A stretch of 64,000 bases of DNA from assembly GCF_003419895.1 (NCBI RefSeq), contig NZ_QPMM01000004.1, positions 124,001-188,000 on the forward strand, written 5' to 3'. How positions within the stretch are numbered: the first letter of the stretch is position 1; each line of letters begins with the position of its first letter. Below the pieces are notes generated by a model, which worked only from the letters and a program-made list of their open reading frames with translations, was not told the DNA's origin and did not search any database. Shown piece after piece: positions 17,972 through 27,290 of the stretch. This DNA comes from Chitinophaga silvatica. GTDB lineage: Bacteria > Bacteroidota > Bacteroidia > Chitinophagales > Chitinophagaceae. Position numbers and translations under genes: made by a program.

Positions 17972-20900
17972 TTAAAAGGTAACATTTAATCCTACGTTGT
18001 AAATCTTCGTCTGAGGATAATATTGCCCGCTTCCAGCTGGAGCTTCAGGGTCAAAGATTTTAACTTTGTCGATTGTTAACAGGTTTTGTCCGCTTACATA
18101 TACCCTTAAGTTTTGCAATCCTACACGCTTACAAACCGCAGAAGGAATATTATATCCGAAGTCTAATGTTTTTAAGCGCATATAATTAGTATTCCAATAC
18201 CAGAAGGTATTTTCATTTGCTACCCAATATTTGTCGTCGCGGTCATATGCCCGTGGCCAGGATGCATTTGTATTAGTTTCTGTCCACCTGTCTTTAACAA
18301 AAGCTTCCGGGAAGTTTCCGATTAATCCGGACTCTGTACGGATATACTGACTAGCACCTGTTGCTCCTTGCCAAAGCATTGTGAAATCAAAGTTTTTGTA
18401 TTTAGCAGTAAATGTTAAACCAAAAATCCAGGTAGGATATTCTGATCTATCCATTCTTACGCGATCCATTCCATCAATTACATTATTACTGCTACCATCA
18501 TCCTTCTTATTTACTTTAGCAAAGATGACATCTCCTGGTTTGGCACCCGGATAATGCGGCATACTGTTAATTTGTTCCTGGTCTCTGAATACTCCAATTG
18601 CCTGGTAATACAATTTCGAACCAATTTGTTTACCTGTAGCTCTTTGCCATTCAGGTACGCCAGGAGTTTCATCCCAGAATAATATCTTGTTTTTGGCATG
18701 GGTAACTGTTCCGAATATTTCATAATGGAACTTCTTGATATCATTCTTATGGCTTAATACCATTTCAAATCCCTTGTTTTCTACCTTTCCAATATTTTCG
18801 GAAGGTAAAGTCATACCAGTATAACCAGGCATTGATAAGTCACGTTGCACAAGAATGTTTGAACGACGGGTATAGAAATAATCTCCTTCAATTGCCAGTT
18901 TATCTCCGAGTAATTTGGCCTCAATACCAACATCGTAGTTGTTGGCCACTTCCCATGTAATTGATTCATTTGGAGAACGAAGTTGATAAATACCTCTGTT
19001 CAAATCTCCACCAAACATAACACCACCACCTCTAAAGCCATAGGTGCTTAAATATTGATATGGATCTATCAGGTCATTACCCATTTGACCATAAGCAAGT
19101 CTTAATTTCAGGTAGTCGATTTTGTGAATATTATTTTTCCAGAAGTTTTCATTTGAAATTACCCAACCGGCAGAAGCACCTGGGAACAAGCCCATTCTAC
19201 GTCCATCAGGAAAGTTTTGTGACCCGTCATAACGCATGTTATAATCGAAGAGGTATGTTTCCTTGTAGTTATAGGAAATACGTCCGAAGTAGTTGCGGCG
19301 GGCAAATTCCATTGCGCTTCCGCTATTGCTTTTCTCTTTATCGGCGCCCAGGCTTAGCTGATCAAGTTTGTCGCTTATAAAATATTTACGATTCGCTGCC
19401 AATAAATCACTCCTGAGTTCAGATTGCTCGAATGCAACAAACGCATTAAAGTTATGCTTGCCAAACGCACGAACATAATTGAGTTTAAAATTGAATGTTG
19501 TTTGTCTGGTTGTCGTAAAGTTTTCACTCATTTCAGGAGCACTTACTCCTCTCGAAGAGGCATTTAATTTATGAGCATTCAGGTCAGCATTATCCAGTGT
19601 ATATAAAGTCCATGGCTTAATAAAGTATTTATTAAAGCGGAAGCCTTGATCATAAGCGAAACTTCCATCAACAAATAAACCCTGAACCCAAGGAATATTT
19701 ATCACTGCAGCCATGTTTGTGTTAATCACATAGTTTTTATCGTTCTGATACCCAATGGCATTAGTTCCTGTTACTACAGGGTTATCGCCATATTCAATAT
19801 CTGGTCCGGGAAGTCCGTTAGGCCAGATGGCATTTTCGGTAGGACGGCCTCTCATAAGAGAACGGAAGATAGAACCAGCACTACGTGGAGGGAAATTTCT
19901 GTCTTCCAATCTGCCTGCCAGGTCGAAACGTAAGCGGATGTTTTCATTTACAACAGCGTCGAGATTTGCTCTAACATTTTGCTGTTTGTAATTGGTGGCA
20001 CTGTTTTTATAAATACCATCCTGAAACAATGACCCTAATGAAACGTAGTACGACATTTTATCTGTACCACCGGTAAGCGATAAATCATGTCTGTTTTGCA
20101 AAGAAATCTTTTTAATCGCTGCATCATACCAGTTGGTGTTGGGATAGAGCCATGGATCGGAACCATCTGCGAATTTTTTTATCTCTTCAGCCGAGAATTT
20201 AGGTGAGTTGCCATTGTATTTATTGATTTCATTTACTACCTGTGCGTAAGTAGTAGCATCCGCCATTTTAGGCAATCTGGTTGGTGTTACAAACGATTGA
20301 TTAAAGCCATAGCTCAAAGTAGGCTTTCCTCCTTTACCTCTTTTAGTGGTAACCAGAATTACGCCATTTGCAGCTCGCGAACCATAGATAGCCGCTGCAG
20401 CATCTTTCAGAATTGAAACGCTTTCAATATCGTTAGGATTCATACGTTCAAATCCATCACGAGGAAAACCATCAATTACCACAAGCGGATCATTATTACC
20501 TAAAGTGCTACGTCCACGAATAAAAAGTTTTGAACCATCATATCCAGGCTCTCCACTATTATTTACCGCGATAATACCAGGAATACGTCCTACTAATGAA
20601 TTGGAGACGTTGACGTTTGGAGATTGTTGTAACTCTGATCCTTTCACAGATGATACAGCCCCCGTTTTTGTCACTTTCTTTTGAGTACCGTATCCCACTA
20701 CTACGTACTCATCAAGTGTTTTTTGATTTTCTTTCAATACAATATTTACACTGGTTTTTCCATCCAGTTTAATTTCCTGTGAATCAAATCCAATGTATTG
20801 AAATATCAAAATGGCATCCTTACTAATGTCAGTAATAGTATAGTTACCCTGTGGATCAGTGGTTGCTCCTTTCTTAGTGTCTTTTACAAGTACAGTAACA

Positions 20901-21058
20901 CCGGGGAGCGGATTTCCATTGATGTCTTTTACCTTTCCCTTAACGGTAAGGTTTCCTTGCTGCCATACGCTAGGTAAAGGCAGTCGGGCGCTGACTGCGC
21001 TCGTGTTGGTTGCAAAGAGGCATAGCAATAGCATTGCCTTTGCATAACGTGGATTCAT
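17972..21058 (-). CDS. SusC/RagA family TonB-linked outer-membrane protein
   Basis: Outer-membrane active transporter of 1028 residues. Signal peptide to about residue 24, carboxypeptidase-regulatory-like domain (37-110; GKVKDINGNPLPGVTVLV), SusC signature and TonB-box region LDEYVVVGYGTQKK (115-128), plug domain (about 130-240, with LVVIDGFPR, NPNDIESVSILKDAAAAIYG and ANGVILVTTKRGK), and a 22-strand barrel ending in NVGLNVTF. No STN domain, so it is not an anti-sigma-factor-linked type. First gene of a susCD operon; no sigma/anti-sigma pair or hybrid two-component gene is beside it. Regulation may involve the decamer repeats upstream. Confidence 0.95.
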   Translation of the reverse strand: MNPRYAKAMLLLCLFATNTSAVSARLPLPSVWQQGNLTVKGKVKDINGNPLPGVTVLVKDTKKGATTDPQGNYTITDISKDAILIFQYIGFDSQEIKLDGKTSVNIVLKENQKTLDEYVVVGYGTQKKVTKTGAVSSVKGSELQQSPNVNVSNSLVGRIPGIIAVNNSGEPGYDGSKLFIRGRSTLGNNDPLVVIDGFPRDGFERMNPNDIESVSILKDAAAAIYGSRAANGVILVTTKRGKGGKPTLSYGFNQSFVTPTRLPKMADATTYAQVVNEINKYNGNSPKFSAEEIKKFADGSDPWLYPNTNWYDAAIKKISLQNRHDLSLTGGTDKMSYYVSLGSLFQDGIYKNSATNYKQQNVRANLDAVVNENIRLRFDLAGRLEDRNFPPRSAGSIFRSLMRGRPTENAIWPNGLPGPDIEYGDNPVVTGTNAIGYQNDKNYVINTNMAAVINIPWVQGLFVDGSFAYDQGFRFNKYFIKPWTLYTLDNADLNAHKLNASSRGVSAPEMSENFTTTRQTTFNFKLNYVRAFGKHNFNAFVAFEQSELRSDLLAANRKYFISDKLDQLSLGADKEKSNSGSAMEFARRNYFGRISYNYKETYLFDYNMRYDGSQNFPDGRRMGLFPGASAGWVISNENFWKNNIHKIDYLKLRLAYGQMGNDLIDPYQYLSTYGFRGGGVMFGGDLNRGIYQLRSPNESITWEVANNYDVGIEAKLLGDKLAIEGDYFYTRRSNILVQRDLSMPGYTGMTLPSENIGKVENKGFEMVLSHKNDIKKFHYEIFGTVTHAKNKILFWDETPGVPEWQRATGKQIGSKLYYQAIGVFRDQEQINSMPHYPGAKPGDVIFAKVNKKDDGSSNNVIDGMDRVRMDRSEYPTWIFGLTFTAKYKNFDFTMLWQGATGASQYIRTESGLIGNFPEAFVKDRWTETNTNASWPRAYDRDDKYWVANENTFWYWNTNYMRLKTLDFGYNIPSAVCKRVGLQNLRVYVSGQNLLTIDKVKIFDPEAPAGSGQYYPQTKIYNVGLNVTF

Positions 21059-21061
21059 GCT

Positions 21062-21480
21062 ACAAGTGATTTTGGATGATTAAATTTTTGCTTCTAGTTT
21101 TTCATTGTTGTCAATAGGTGAAATAGTAACATCATTGTTCATATCAATACATAAGATAGGCACTTCATTAACTCTAAAGGCCAAAGTAACGATGGAATTT
21201 GATGTTTTCTTTAACGCTGTTTACAAATAAAAGTCACTGCTAACTGAAATTCAAACAAGTGATTTACACATAAAAACAAGTGATTAGAGATTAATTATTT
21301 CGATTGTTCTTTGTTTATGCTATTATTCAACTTTTTAAAATTTGTAGCTTTTTAGAAATGAAAAAATAGGTCCGACTATAGGGTTTACTACAGTTGGGTT
21401 TTCTTATCAAATTTTGTTGTATGTAACTAAACAGGTTAACTGAATAGTGTTAACACAACGTGGTTTCATTACAAGTGATT
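21062..21480 (-). repeat. Four identical ACAAGTGATT decamers upstream of susC
   Basis: Exact copies at 21062-21071, 21255-21264, 21276-21285 and 21471-21480, all in the same orientation (AATCACTTGT when read toward susC). Two are 11 bp apart, a spacing of 21 bp centre to centre, or two helical turns. The first lies directly before the start codon. Possible binding sites of a regulator. Confidence 0.6.
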
Positions 21481-21735
21481 TTAGTTTTTGGTTATCTCTT
21501 CATTGTTTACAACCTGGTTATTAGTTTTTCAATCTCAATTTAATACTACTATCGTCAGAAAAAGGGCGTAATCAATTGACTGTAATTTATCTAGAATAGC
21601 TTTAATTTTTTTCTAAAAATAAATGTAGTTTTTACAATTATTTTAAATTTTAAAGCAGAAAATGAGGATAATTCCAATTTCGTCAACTTCCGGTTCTTTA
21701 TTTAAAAGAACTTATAAATATAAACTGAAGATATA

Positions 21736-21743
21736 TACCTTTG
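21736..21743 (+). promoter_or_regulatory. Predicted -7 box for the lipoprotein gene at 21799
   Basis: TACCTTTG, exact match to the Bacteroidota -7 box, 55 bp before the ATG. No clear -33 element. Confidence 0.45.
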
Positions 21744-21798
21744 AGGCAACATTATTTTAGTACCAACGTTATAGCCATATCAACACCAAAATCAAACT

Positions 21799-22449
21799 AT
21801 GAGAAATCTTTACCTATTTGTTTTGGCCTGTGTGATTGCTTCCTTCATTTCTTCCTGCTCAAAGGAAAAAAGCCAGGAAGGAGAAAGTGTTATCTCCCCA
21901 ACTCCTTGTGCATATGCACCTTATACTCCAGGTTCTACATTTAATTATGAGAATATAAGTAATACCGATACCATTAATTATACCCTTAAAGTTGGTGGTG
22001 ATACCACTATCAATGGTAAAACTTATAAAACCGTGGGTAACGACAGTGTCTTTATCTGCTCAGGATGTAAAGATGGAATATACACCCAGGTTGCCAACCT
22101 GCTGACCTTCCAGGGCTATCAGGCCGATGATCTGGAGCTCACCTATCTGAAAGATAATGTATCTGCCGGTGCTTCCTGGCAAGACACTATCACCGTTTCT
22201 AATGGAAGTATTAGTACAACCGGAGTATTGGAATATACCGTCACCGAAAAAGATGTTAGTAAAACCGTGAATGGACAAGAGTTTGAGCATGTAATAGCTG
22301 TAAGAATGGACGCTTTCGCAGTTATTCTTAATAACCCCGTTCCGGTTGGCACTATTTCTACCAGCTACTATAGTAAAGGTGTTGGTCTTATAGAAGCAGA
22401 TCAGGAACAGGATACAACAAGAATTGTTTCCTATACAATTGCACCATAA
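21799..22449 (+). CDS. Hypothetical lipoprotein
   Basis: 216-residue secreted lipoprotein; signal MRNLYLFVLACVIASFI and lipobox ISSC (Cys 20), then a low-complexity spacer. The mature part is beta-rich with a repeated pattern of TxTINGKTYKTVGND and VNGQEFEHVIAV strands and a Cys pair FICSGC. The shape suggests a small beta-sandwich or lipocalin-like fold, but no family was recognised. It directly abuts the converging PBP4 gene with no gap. It has its own -7 box and is not part of the susCD operon. Confidence 0.7.
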   Translation: MRNLYLFVLACVIASFISSCSKEKSQEGESVISPTPCAYAPYTPGSTFNYENISNTDTINYTLKVGGDTTINGKTYKTVGNDSVFICSGCKDGIYTQVANLLTFQGYQADDLELTYLKDNVSAGASWQDTITVSNGSISTTGVLEYTVTEKDVSKTVNGQEFEHVIAVRMDAFAVILNNPVPVGTISTSYYSKGVGLIEADQEQDTTRIVSYTIAP

Positions 22450-23745
22450 TCAATATTGTTTATAGATCATTGTTAGCAGCTGTTCTATAGAACGCCTGAT
22501 TGTACTTGCCGACCCACGGTGGTTATTAACCATCACACTAAAAACTAATGTTTTGCCTTTCTGCGTAACAAGATATCCGCTTAACGCAACTACTCCATTT
22601 AATGTACCCGTTTTAGCATGTACAAATTGTTGCTGATAATAATTCTTTAAAGTACCCTTCCCTCCTGTTGGAAAAATGTTCCATAATCTGGCCTTCGGAT
22701 ATTCCTGCTGCATTAGCGTTAAGACCTTTACAAAATCACGGGGTGTAAATAAGTTGTATCTCGATAACCCTGAGCCATCGGCCCACTGCGGTGTATCAGG
22801 TAATCCCTTAAGGGTGGTATTTAAAAGTTGATCTATTATTTTATTACTGCTAATTGTATCTCCATTTAATGCCGATGCCATCATTAATACCTGCTCTGCA
22901 AAGAAGTTATCGCTTTGTTCCATCATCGGAATAAACAGGGAATCTACAGGTATACTTCTCAGCATTCTCCAATTAGTGCCTTTTGGTAAGGATGCTAAAC
23001 CAATCACTTTATGCAGGGTGTCTTCCAGCCGCTCTCTTAATTCCTGAATTCCACCAGTTATAAAGGGAACATCAGCAGAAAACGCTGAAGTAATTGCCGG
23101 GTTATATTGCAGGTAAAAAAAGTTGTTCCGTTCATCTCTCGTAGCAATATTTTCCTTTAAGCTTCTATCTGTCGAAACATCCAGATTAAAAATCTGTGGA
23201 GCAATTTTACTACCCTCCCTATTCAATGAAATTCTGGCAACATTTCCATACATGGGCCATTCATTCAATTCGGGCTGATAACTGTCGGCATAATCGCCCC
23301 AGGCCCACCCGGGCCCGTATCTTTTATTCAGATTGATAGCGGGTACCAGGTAAATTGGCTTCTTCGAGTCCTGAAGAAACTTTAAGGCCGGTTGAAAACT
23401 AAAGGCCGGATGTAAAAAAGAAGGATCTCCCGTTCCCCGAACAAACAAGGCCGTATCATTTTCAAAATATCGTAGTGCCGGTAATGAATCTCCCAGACGT
23501 TCAAGCCCTGCGAACAAGGAGAAGATTTTCATGTTAGAGGCGGGAGTAAAATATTTATTGTCCTGGTATTGATACCAATATTTATCGGTTGCCGGCTCGT
23601 ATATACACACTCCAACATTAGCCTGATCTAATGGTTTTTCCGGTAATAAATGCTGACGGGCCCATTTTTCAATCATTGGAACCTGTGCCTGCGTAGCATT
23701 CATCAACATAAAACAACTACAAAATATTAATAAGCCTCTTTTCAT
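22450..23745 (-). CDS. dacB: D-alanyl-D-alanine carboxypeptidase/endopeptidase (PBP4 class)
   Basis: Periplasmic peptidoglycan hydrolase of the S13 family that trims or cuts crosslinks. Signal peptide ends at about TQAQ. The three active-site motifs are present: SxxK as SNMK (70-73), SxN as SDN (278-280) and KTG as KTGTLNGV (378-380). 431 residues is somewhat shorter than the usual 470-490, the reduction lying in the inserted domain II. Single gene; the terminator upstream belongs to the oxidoreductase gene behind it. Confidence 0.9.
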   Translation of the reverse strand: MKRGLLIFCSCFMLMNATQAQVPMIEKWARQHLLPEKPLDQANVGVCIYEPATDKYWYQYQDNKYFTPASNMKIFSLFAGLERLGDSLPALRYFENDTALFVRGTGDPSFLHPAFSFQPALKFLQDSKKPIYLVPAINLNKRYGPGWAWGDYADSYQPELNEWPMYGNVARISLNREGSKIAPQIFNLDVSTDRSLKENIATRDERNNFFYLQYNPAITSAFSADVPFITGGIQELRERLEDTLHKVIGLASLPKGTNWRMLRSIPVDSLFIPMMEQSDNFFAEQVLMMASALNGDTISSNKIIDQLLNTTLKGLPDTPQWADGSGLSRYNLFTPRDFVKVLTLMQQEYPKARLWNIFPTGGKGTLKNYYQQQFVHAKTGTLNGVVALSGYLVTQKGKTLVFSVMVNNHRGSASTIRRSIEQLLTMIYKQY

Positions 23746-23784
23746 TCAGAATCATTAAGCCATTAAATATACTATTTCAAATAA

Positions 23785-23813
23785 AAAGAGGATGCCAGAA
23801 CGACATCCTCTTT
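23785..23813 (-). terminator. Intrinsic terminator of the Gfo/Idh/MocA gene
   Basis: 10-bp stem AAAGAGGATG / CATCCTCTTT with a 9-base loop; on the minus strand it is followed by TTTATTT. Confidence 0.85.
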
Positions 23814-23838
23814 AATATTTACCTAAAACTACTTTTAA

Positions 23839-25176
23839 TTAGGAGAAGTATTTAGTGATACCAGGTTTAGCATATGCATAATTACCTGAAGCATCTGGTA
23901 CAACCGGAGGAGGAGCATCAAATGCATATACTTTAGGTTGTAAATCCAGTCCGGAATTCAAAGCTACATCCCATTTGATATTCTGGCCGGAATAAGTGGC
24001 GAGTCGACCTATAATTGCAGACAATGTAGCCTGTGCGCCTCTTTCTGCATCGGCAAATTTGTATTCACCTTTTGCAATAGCAGCAAACAGTTCATCATGT
24101 TCTGTCTGATATGGGTTTCTTTCGTTTTTCTTATCAAACTGATACAACACTTTACCTTTGTGGTCTACGATTTGTGCTTTATCACATAAGATCCTTCCTT
24201 TTGTTCCCACGATTTCTTCATCAACTTTACTTGGCGCATCTTTCCAGTGACGGCACTGACTATTCATTACCACCCCGTTGTCGTAACGATATTCAACAGC
24301 ATGGTGATCGAAAATTTCACCGTATTCTTTACCTGTGCGCACAGCACGACCACCCATACCGCCGGCAGTAACAGGTGTCTTACCCATAAACCAGTTACCC
24401 ACATCAATATTGTGAATATGTTGTTCTACGATATGATCGCCACACAGCCAGTTAAAGTAATACCAGTTACGCATTTGGTATTCCATTTCTGTATACTCAG
24501 GTTTACGTTCTTTCACCCATAATGCGCCCTGGTTCCACCAAACCTGAACAGAAAGGATATCACCAATAATACCATTCTGATATCTCTTATATAATTCGCG
24601 GTAAGAATCCTGATAATGGCGTTGTAAACCTACAACAACGTTCAGTTTCTTGGTTTTTGCCACCTGAGCAGCTTCCAGTACTCTTTTAATACCAGCAGGA
24701 TCAGTAGCAACCGGTTTTTCCATGAAAATATGCTTACCCTGTCTCACTGCTTCTTCGAAGTGAATAGGTCTGAATCCCGGAGGAGTTGTTAGGATTACTA
24801 CATCTGCCAATTCAATTGCATGTTTGTAAGCATCAAATCCGGTGAATTTATTTGATTCGGGAACATTTACCCGGTTAGCCTTATCACCCAATGCTTCTTT
24901 AATGTTTTCGTAGCTACTTTGGAGTCGATCAGGGAATGCATCAGCCATTGCCACCAGCTCTACATTTTCTTTAGTGCTTAGTGCCTGGGTAGCGGCACCG
25001 GTACCACGACCACCGCATCCAATAAGGGCTATTTTTATTACGCTTCCGGGAGCGGATTTAGATAAGAAATTTGCTTTAGTTAAAATTGGCATTGCCAATA
25101 ATCCGCCAGCCAGAAGGGAGGTTTGTTTTACAAACCCGCGGCGGCCTTCCCCGTGGAATTTTTTTTCGTTGTCCAT
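23839..25176 (-). CDS. Gfo/Idh/MocA family oxidoreductase, Tat signal
   Basis: 445 residues with a Tat-like signal GRRGFVKQTSLLAGGLLA (Arg 12-13). Rossmann motif IALIGCGGRGTG (49-60), catalytic-loop EKP (153-155, FMEKPVATDP) and the substrate-domain block WLCGDHIVEQHIHNIDV with the probable catalytic His residues. It differs from the other copy at 14653 (about QKP there), so the two probably act on different sugars or at different steps. Downstream partner of the SUMF1-fold gene, 33 bp apart, and the last gene before a strong terminator. Confidence 0.88.
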   Translation of the reverse strand: MDNEKKFHGEGRRGFVKQTSLLAGGLLAMPILTKANFLSKSAPGSVIKIALIGCGGRGTGAATQALSTKENVELVAMADAFPDRLQSSYENIKEALGDKANRVNVPESNKFTGFDAYKHAIELADVVILTTPPGFRPIHFEEAVRQGKHIFMEKPVATDPAGIKRVLEAAQVAKTKKLNVVVGLQRHYQDSYRELYKRYQNGIIGDILSVQVWWNQGALWVKERKPEYTEMEYQMRNWYYFNWLCGDHIVEQHIHNIDVGNWFMGKTPVTAGGMGGRAVRTGKEYGEIFDHHAVEYRYDNGVVMNSQCRHWKDAPSKVDEEIVGTKGRILCDKAQIVDHKGKVLYQFDKKNERNPYQTEHDELFAAIAKGEYKFADAERGAQATLSAIIGRLATYSGQNIKWDVALNSGLDLQPKVYAFDAPPPVVPDASGNYAYAKPGITKYFS

Positions 25177-25209
25177 AAAATGAATAAGATTTTAGTTTTA
25201 GGAGATTTA

Positions 25210-26172
25210 CTATCGTGCACCTTTATATTTAGCAATCATCTCTGCGAAGAATTGTTCTGCCTCTTCAGGCGTTGGTTGTTTTACCGGTCTTACAACTCTG
25301 AAACCTACAAACGGGGCGTCGGCATTCCACCAGGAACTTTTTGGAATCTGAGGGTCGCGGCGGTTCCAAACCGGATCTGATTTCACCCTGGCGGCAGCGC
25401 GAAGCGATGGTGCTTCATCCTTATAACTACCACCTTTGATTACTCTTGGTGTTTTTTCGGTTGGCACTCGCCATGGATCAACATCTGTAGCTGTAGCTAC
25501 GCCATTTTCATCGTATTGGTCCATTGTCCACTCTTCAACATTACCTAACATATCGTATAATCCCCATGCGTTAGGTTTAAGTTGAGCTACTTTATGATAT
25601 TTATCTTCACTATTTCCACTAAACCAGGCGTATTCTTTCAGCTTTGACGGTTCATTTCCAAAAGGATATGCAGTAGTGGCTCCTGCTCTGCAAGCATATT
25701 CCCACTCTGCTGCTGTTGGTAACCGATAAAAGATTCCTGTCTTAATATACAACCACTTGCAGTACATTAATGCAGCATATTGACTCATACTATTTGCTGG
25801 AAAACCACCAGACTTTCCCATTCCGAGGGTTAAATCGATATATGGAGGGCTGGGTCTGGTCATTCCATCCGGCACTGGTGTTTTATCTTTTTCTGCATCA
25901 GAATAAACGTCGTACTCATCGAAGGTTACCTCTGTTGCTCCCATCCAAAAGTCTGAAATCTGAACATTTTTAGCAGGTCCTTCATCCTTATTCCTACCTT
26001 TTTCATTGTTAGGGCTTCCAAGTTGAAATGTTCCACCCTTAATTGGCACCATTTTAAAGCTTACTTCTGTTCCTGGAATCTGTTGTGAATACGCTTCAAA
26101 GGTTATTGTCTGTGCTATAGCTACCTGGCTGAACACTCCGCTCAGCAATAAGGCCACATATGGTTTAGTCAT
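25210..26172 (-). CDS. SUMF1/formylglycine-generating-enzyme-fold secreted protein, probably not catalytic
   Basis: 320 residues, signal peptide to about AIAQ. The fold is clear: MVPIKGGTFQLGSP, PAKNVQISDFWMGATEVTFDEY, YRLPTAAEWEYACRAG, GLYDMLGNVEEWTMD, PRVIKGGSYKD and a final GFRVVRP. True formylglycine-generating enzymes carry two Cys in the stretch between SLRAAAR and the ending GFR; here that stretch (SDPVWNRRDPQIPKSSWWN) has none, so sulfatase activation is unlikely. Family members in Bacteroidota also serve as structural or sugar-binding proteins. It is first in an operon with the Gfo/Idh/MocA gene. Confidence 0.83.
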   Translation of the reverse strand: MTKPYVALLLSGVFSQVAIAQTITFEAYSQQIPGTEVSFKMVPIKGGTFQLGSPNNEKGRNKDEGPAKNVQISDFWMGATEVTFDEYDVYSDAEKDKTPVPDGMTRPSPPYIDLTLGMGKSGGFPANSMSQYAALMYCKWLYIKTGIFYRLPTAAEWEYACRAGATTAYPFGNEPSKLKEYAWFSGNSEDKYHKVAQLKPNAWGLYDMLGNVEEWTMDQYDENGVATATDVDPWRVPTEKTPRVIKGGSYKDEAPSLRAAARVKSDPVWNRRDPQIPKSSWWNADAPFVGFRVVRPVKQPTPEEAEQFFAEMIAKYKGAR

Positions 26173-26354
26173 CTAACGTGATTAATTCAAAATATATAGA
26201 ACGGTGAATCTAAAAAAAACTAATCGGGAATGCAATATTTTTTTATGAAAGTGAAAATTGACTGATGAATTGAAATTTTTTCTAAGAAATTAGCATTTAC
26301 TTGCAAAAGCTATTAAATTTATTGCCCTGTCAACTACCCTTTAATCTAAACGTT

Positions 26355-27287
26355 ATGGAAAGACGAAAATTCCTGCAAAACGGTACGCTCGCCGGTATTT
26401 CTGCACTGACCTTAGGAAGCCTTAGCCAATCAGCCAATGCTGCAGGCATTAAAAACAGTGAACAAGCTAAAGGAAAAACCTTCAATCTGAACTATGCACC
26501 ACATGATGGTATGTTCAGAAACAGTGGCGGTGATAACTTTCTGGATCAGATCAAATATATGGCTGATCAGGGCTTCCGTTCAATAGAAGACAACGGAATG
26601 CTAGGCCGCAGTCCGGAAGAACAATCCAAGATTGGTGATTTGCTGAATAAATTAGGTATGCAAATGGGCGTTTTCGTGGTGGATACCGGTAATAACTGGA
26701 AAACATCTTTAACCACCGGAAAACAAGAGTTTGTAGATGCCTTTTTAAGCACTTGTAAAAAAAGTGTGGAAGTTGCCAAACGCTGTAATGCTAAATGGGC
26801 AACTGTAGTTCCGGGATACTTTGAGCGCAATCTTCCTATGGGCATTCAAACAGCTAACGTAGTTGAAGCCCTGCGCCGAGGCGCTGAAATCTTTGAACCA
26901 CACGGATTGGTAATGGTACTGGAACCTTTGAGCGACAACCCGGATCTTTTCCTTCGCACTGCAGAACAAAGCTTTGAGGTATGTAAGGCCGTTAAAAGTC
27001 CGTCATGTAAAATCTTATATGACATATACCATATGCAGCGTAATGTTGGTAACCTGATTCCGGTTATGGACTGGTGCTGGGATGAAATTGCGTATATCCA
27101 GATAGGTGATAATCCTGGAAGAAAAGAACCTGGTACAGGAGAAATCAATTACAAAAACATCTTCAAGCATCTTCACAGCAAAGGCTATAAAGGAATTCTG
27201 GGCATGGAACATGGTATGGCCGGTAAAGGCAAAGAAGGTGAAGCTGCCCTGATTAAAGCTTATAGAGAAGCCGATAGCTTTTTGTAG
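26355..27287 (+). CDS. TIM-barrel sugar isomerase/epimerase-like protein (hydroxypyruvate isomerase class), Tat signal
   Basis: Xylose-isomerase-like TIM barrel. The start is taken at MERRKFLQNGTLAG, which gives a Tat signal; an upstream in-frame start at 26301 only adds a leader that does not look coding. Conserved blocks include LEPLSDNP (metal-ligand Glu), ILYDIYHMQ (Asp and His), YIQIGDNPGRKEPGTGEINY and GMEHG (final Glu), all as in hydroxypyruvate isomerase. Exported members of this superfamily act on 2-keto or 3-keto sugars. Divergent from the SUMF1/Gfo operon, with about 180 bp between them. Ends 3 bp before the palindromic repeat. Confidence 0.85.
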   Translation: MERRKFLQNGTLAGISALTLGSLSQSANAAGIKNSEQAKGKTFNLNYAPHDGMFRNSGGDNFLDQIKYMADQGFRSIEDNGMLGRSPEEQSKIGDLLNKLGMQMGVFVVDTGNNWKTSLTTGKQEFVDAFLSTCKKSVEVAKRCNAKWATVVPGYFERNLPMGIQTANVVEALRRGAEIFEPHGLVMVLEPLSDNPDLFLRTAEQSFEVCKAVKSPSCKILYDIYHMQRNVGNLIPVMDWCWDEIAYIQIGDNPGRKEPGTGEINYKNIFKHLHSKGYKGILGMEHGMAGKGKEGEAALIKAYREADSFL

Positions 27288-27290
27288 TTG

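Larger units (their letters stand above)
21059..21798. other. 740-bp AT-rich divergent control region between susC and a lipoprotein gene
   Basis: No credible ORF. Besides the decamers it holds a dyad GTTAAC-N8-GTTAAC (21435-21454) and, on the minus strand, TTACTTTG at 21182-21189, one base off a -7 box and a possible susC promoter about 125 bp upstream of its start. Confidence 0.5.

Noticed and set aside
21059..21798. CRISPR array suggested by repeated decamers
   Set aside because: The repeats are too short and unevenly spaced, and no cas gene is present.
25210..26172. Sulfatase-activating enzyme
   Set aside because: The catalytic Cys residues are missing and no sulfatase gene is nearby.
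26301..26354. Upstream start for the TIM-barrel protein
   Set aside because: It adds residues before a clean Tat signal that begins with MERRKF.
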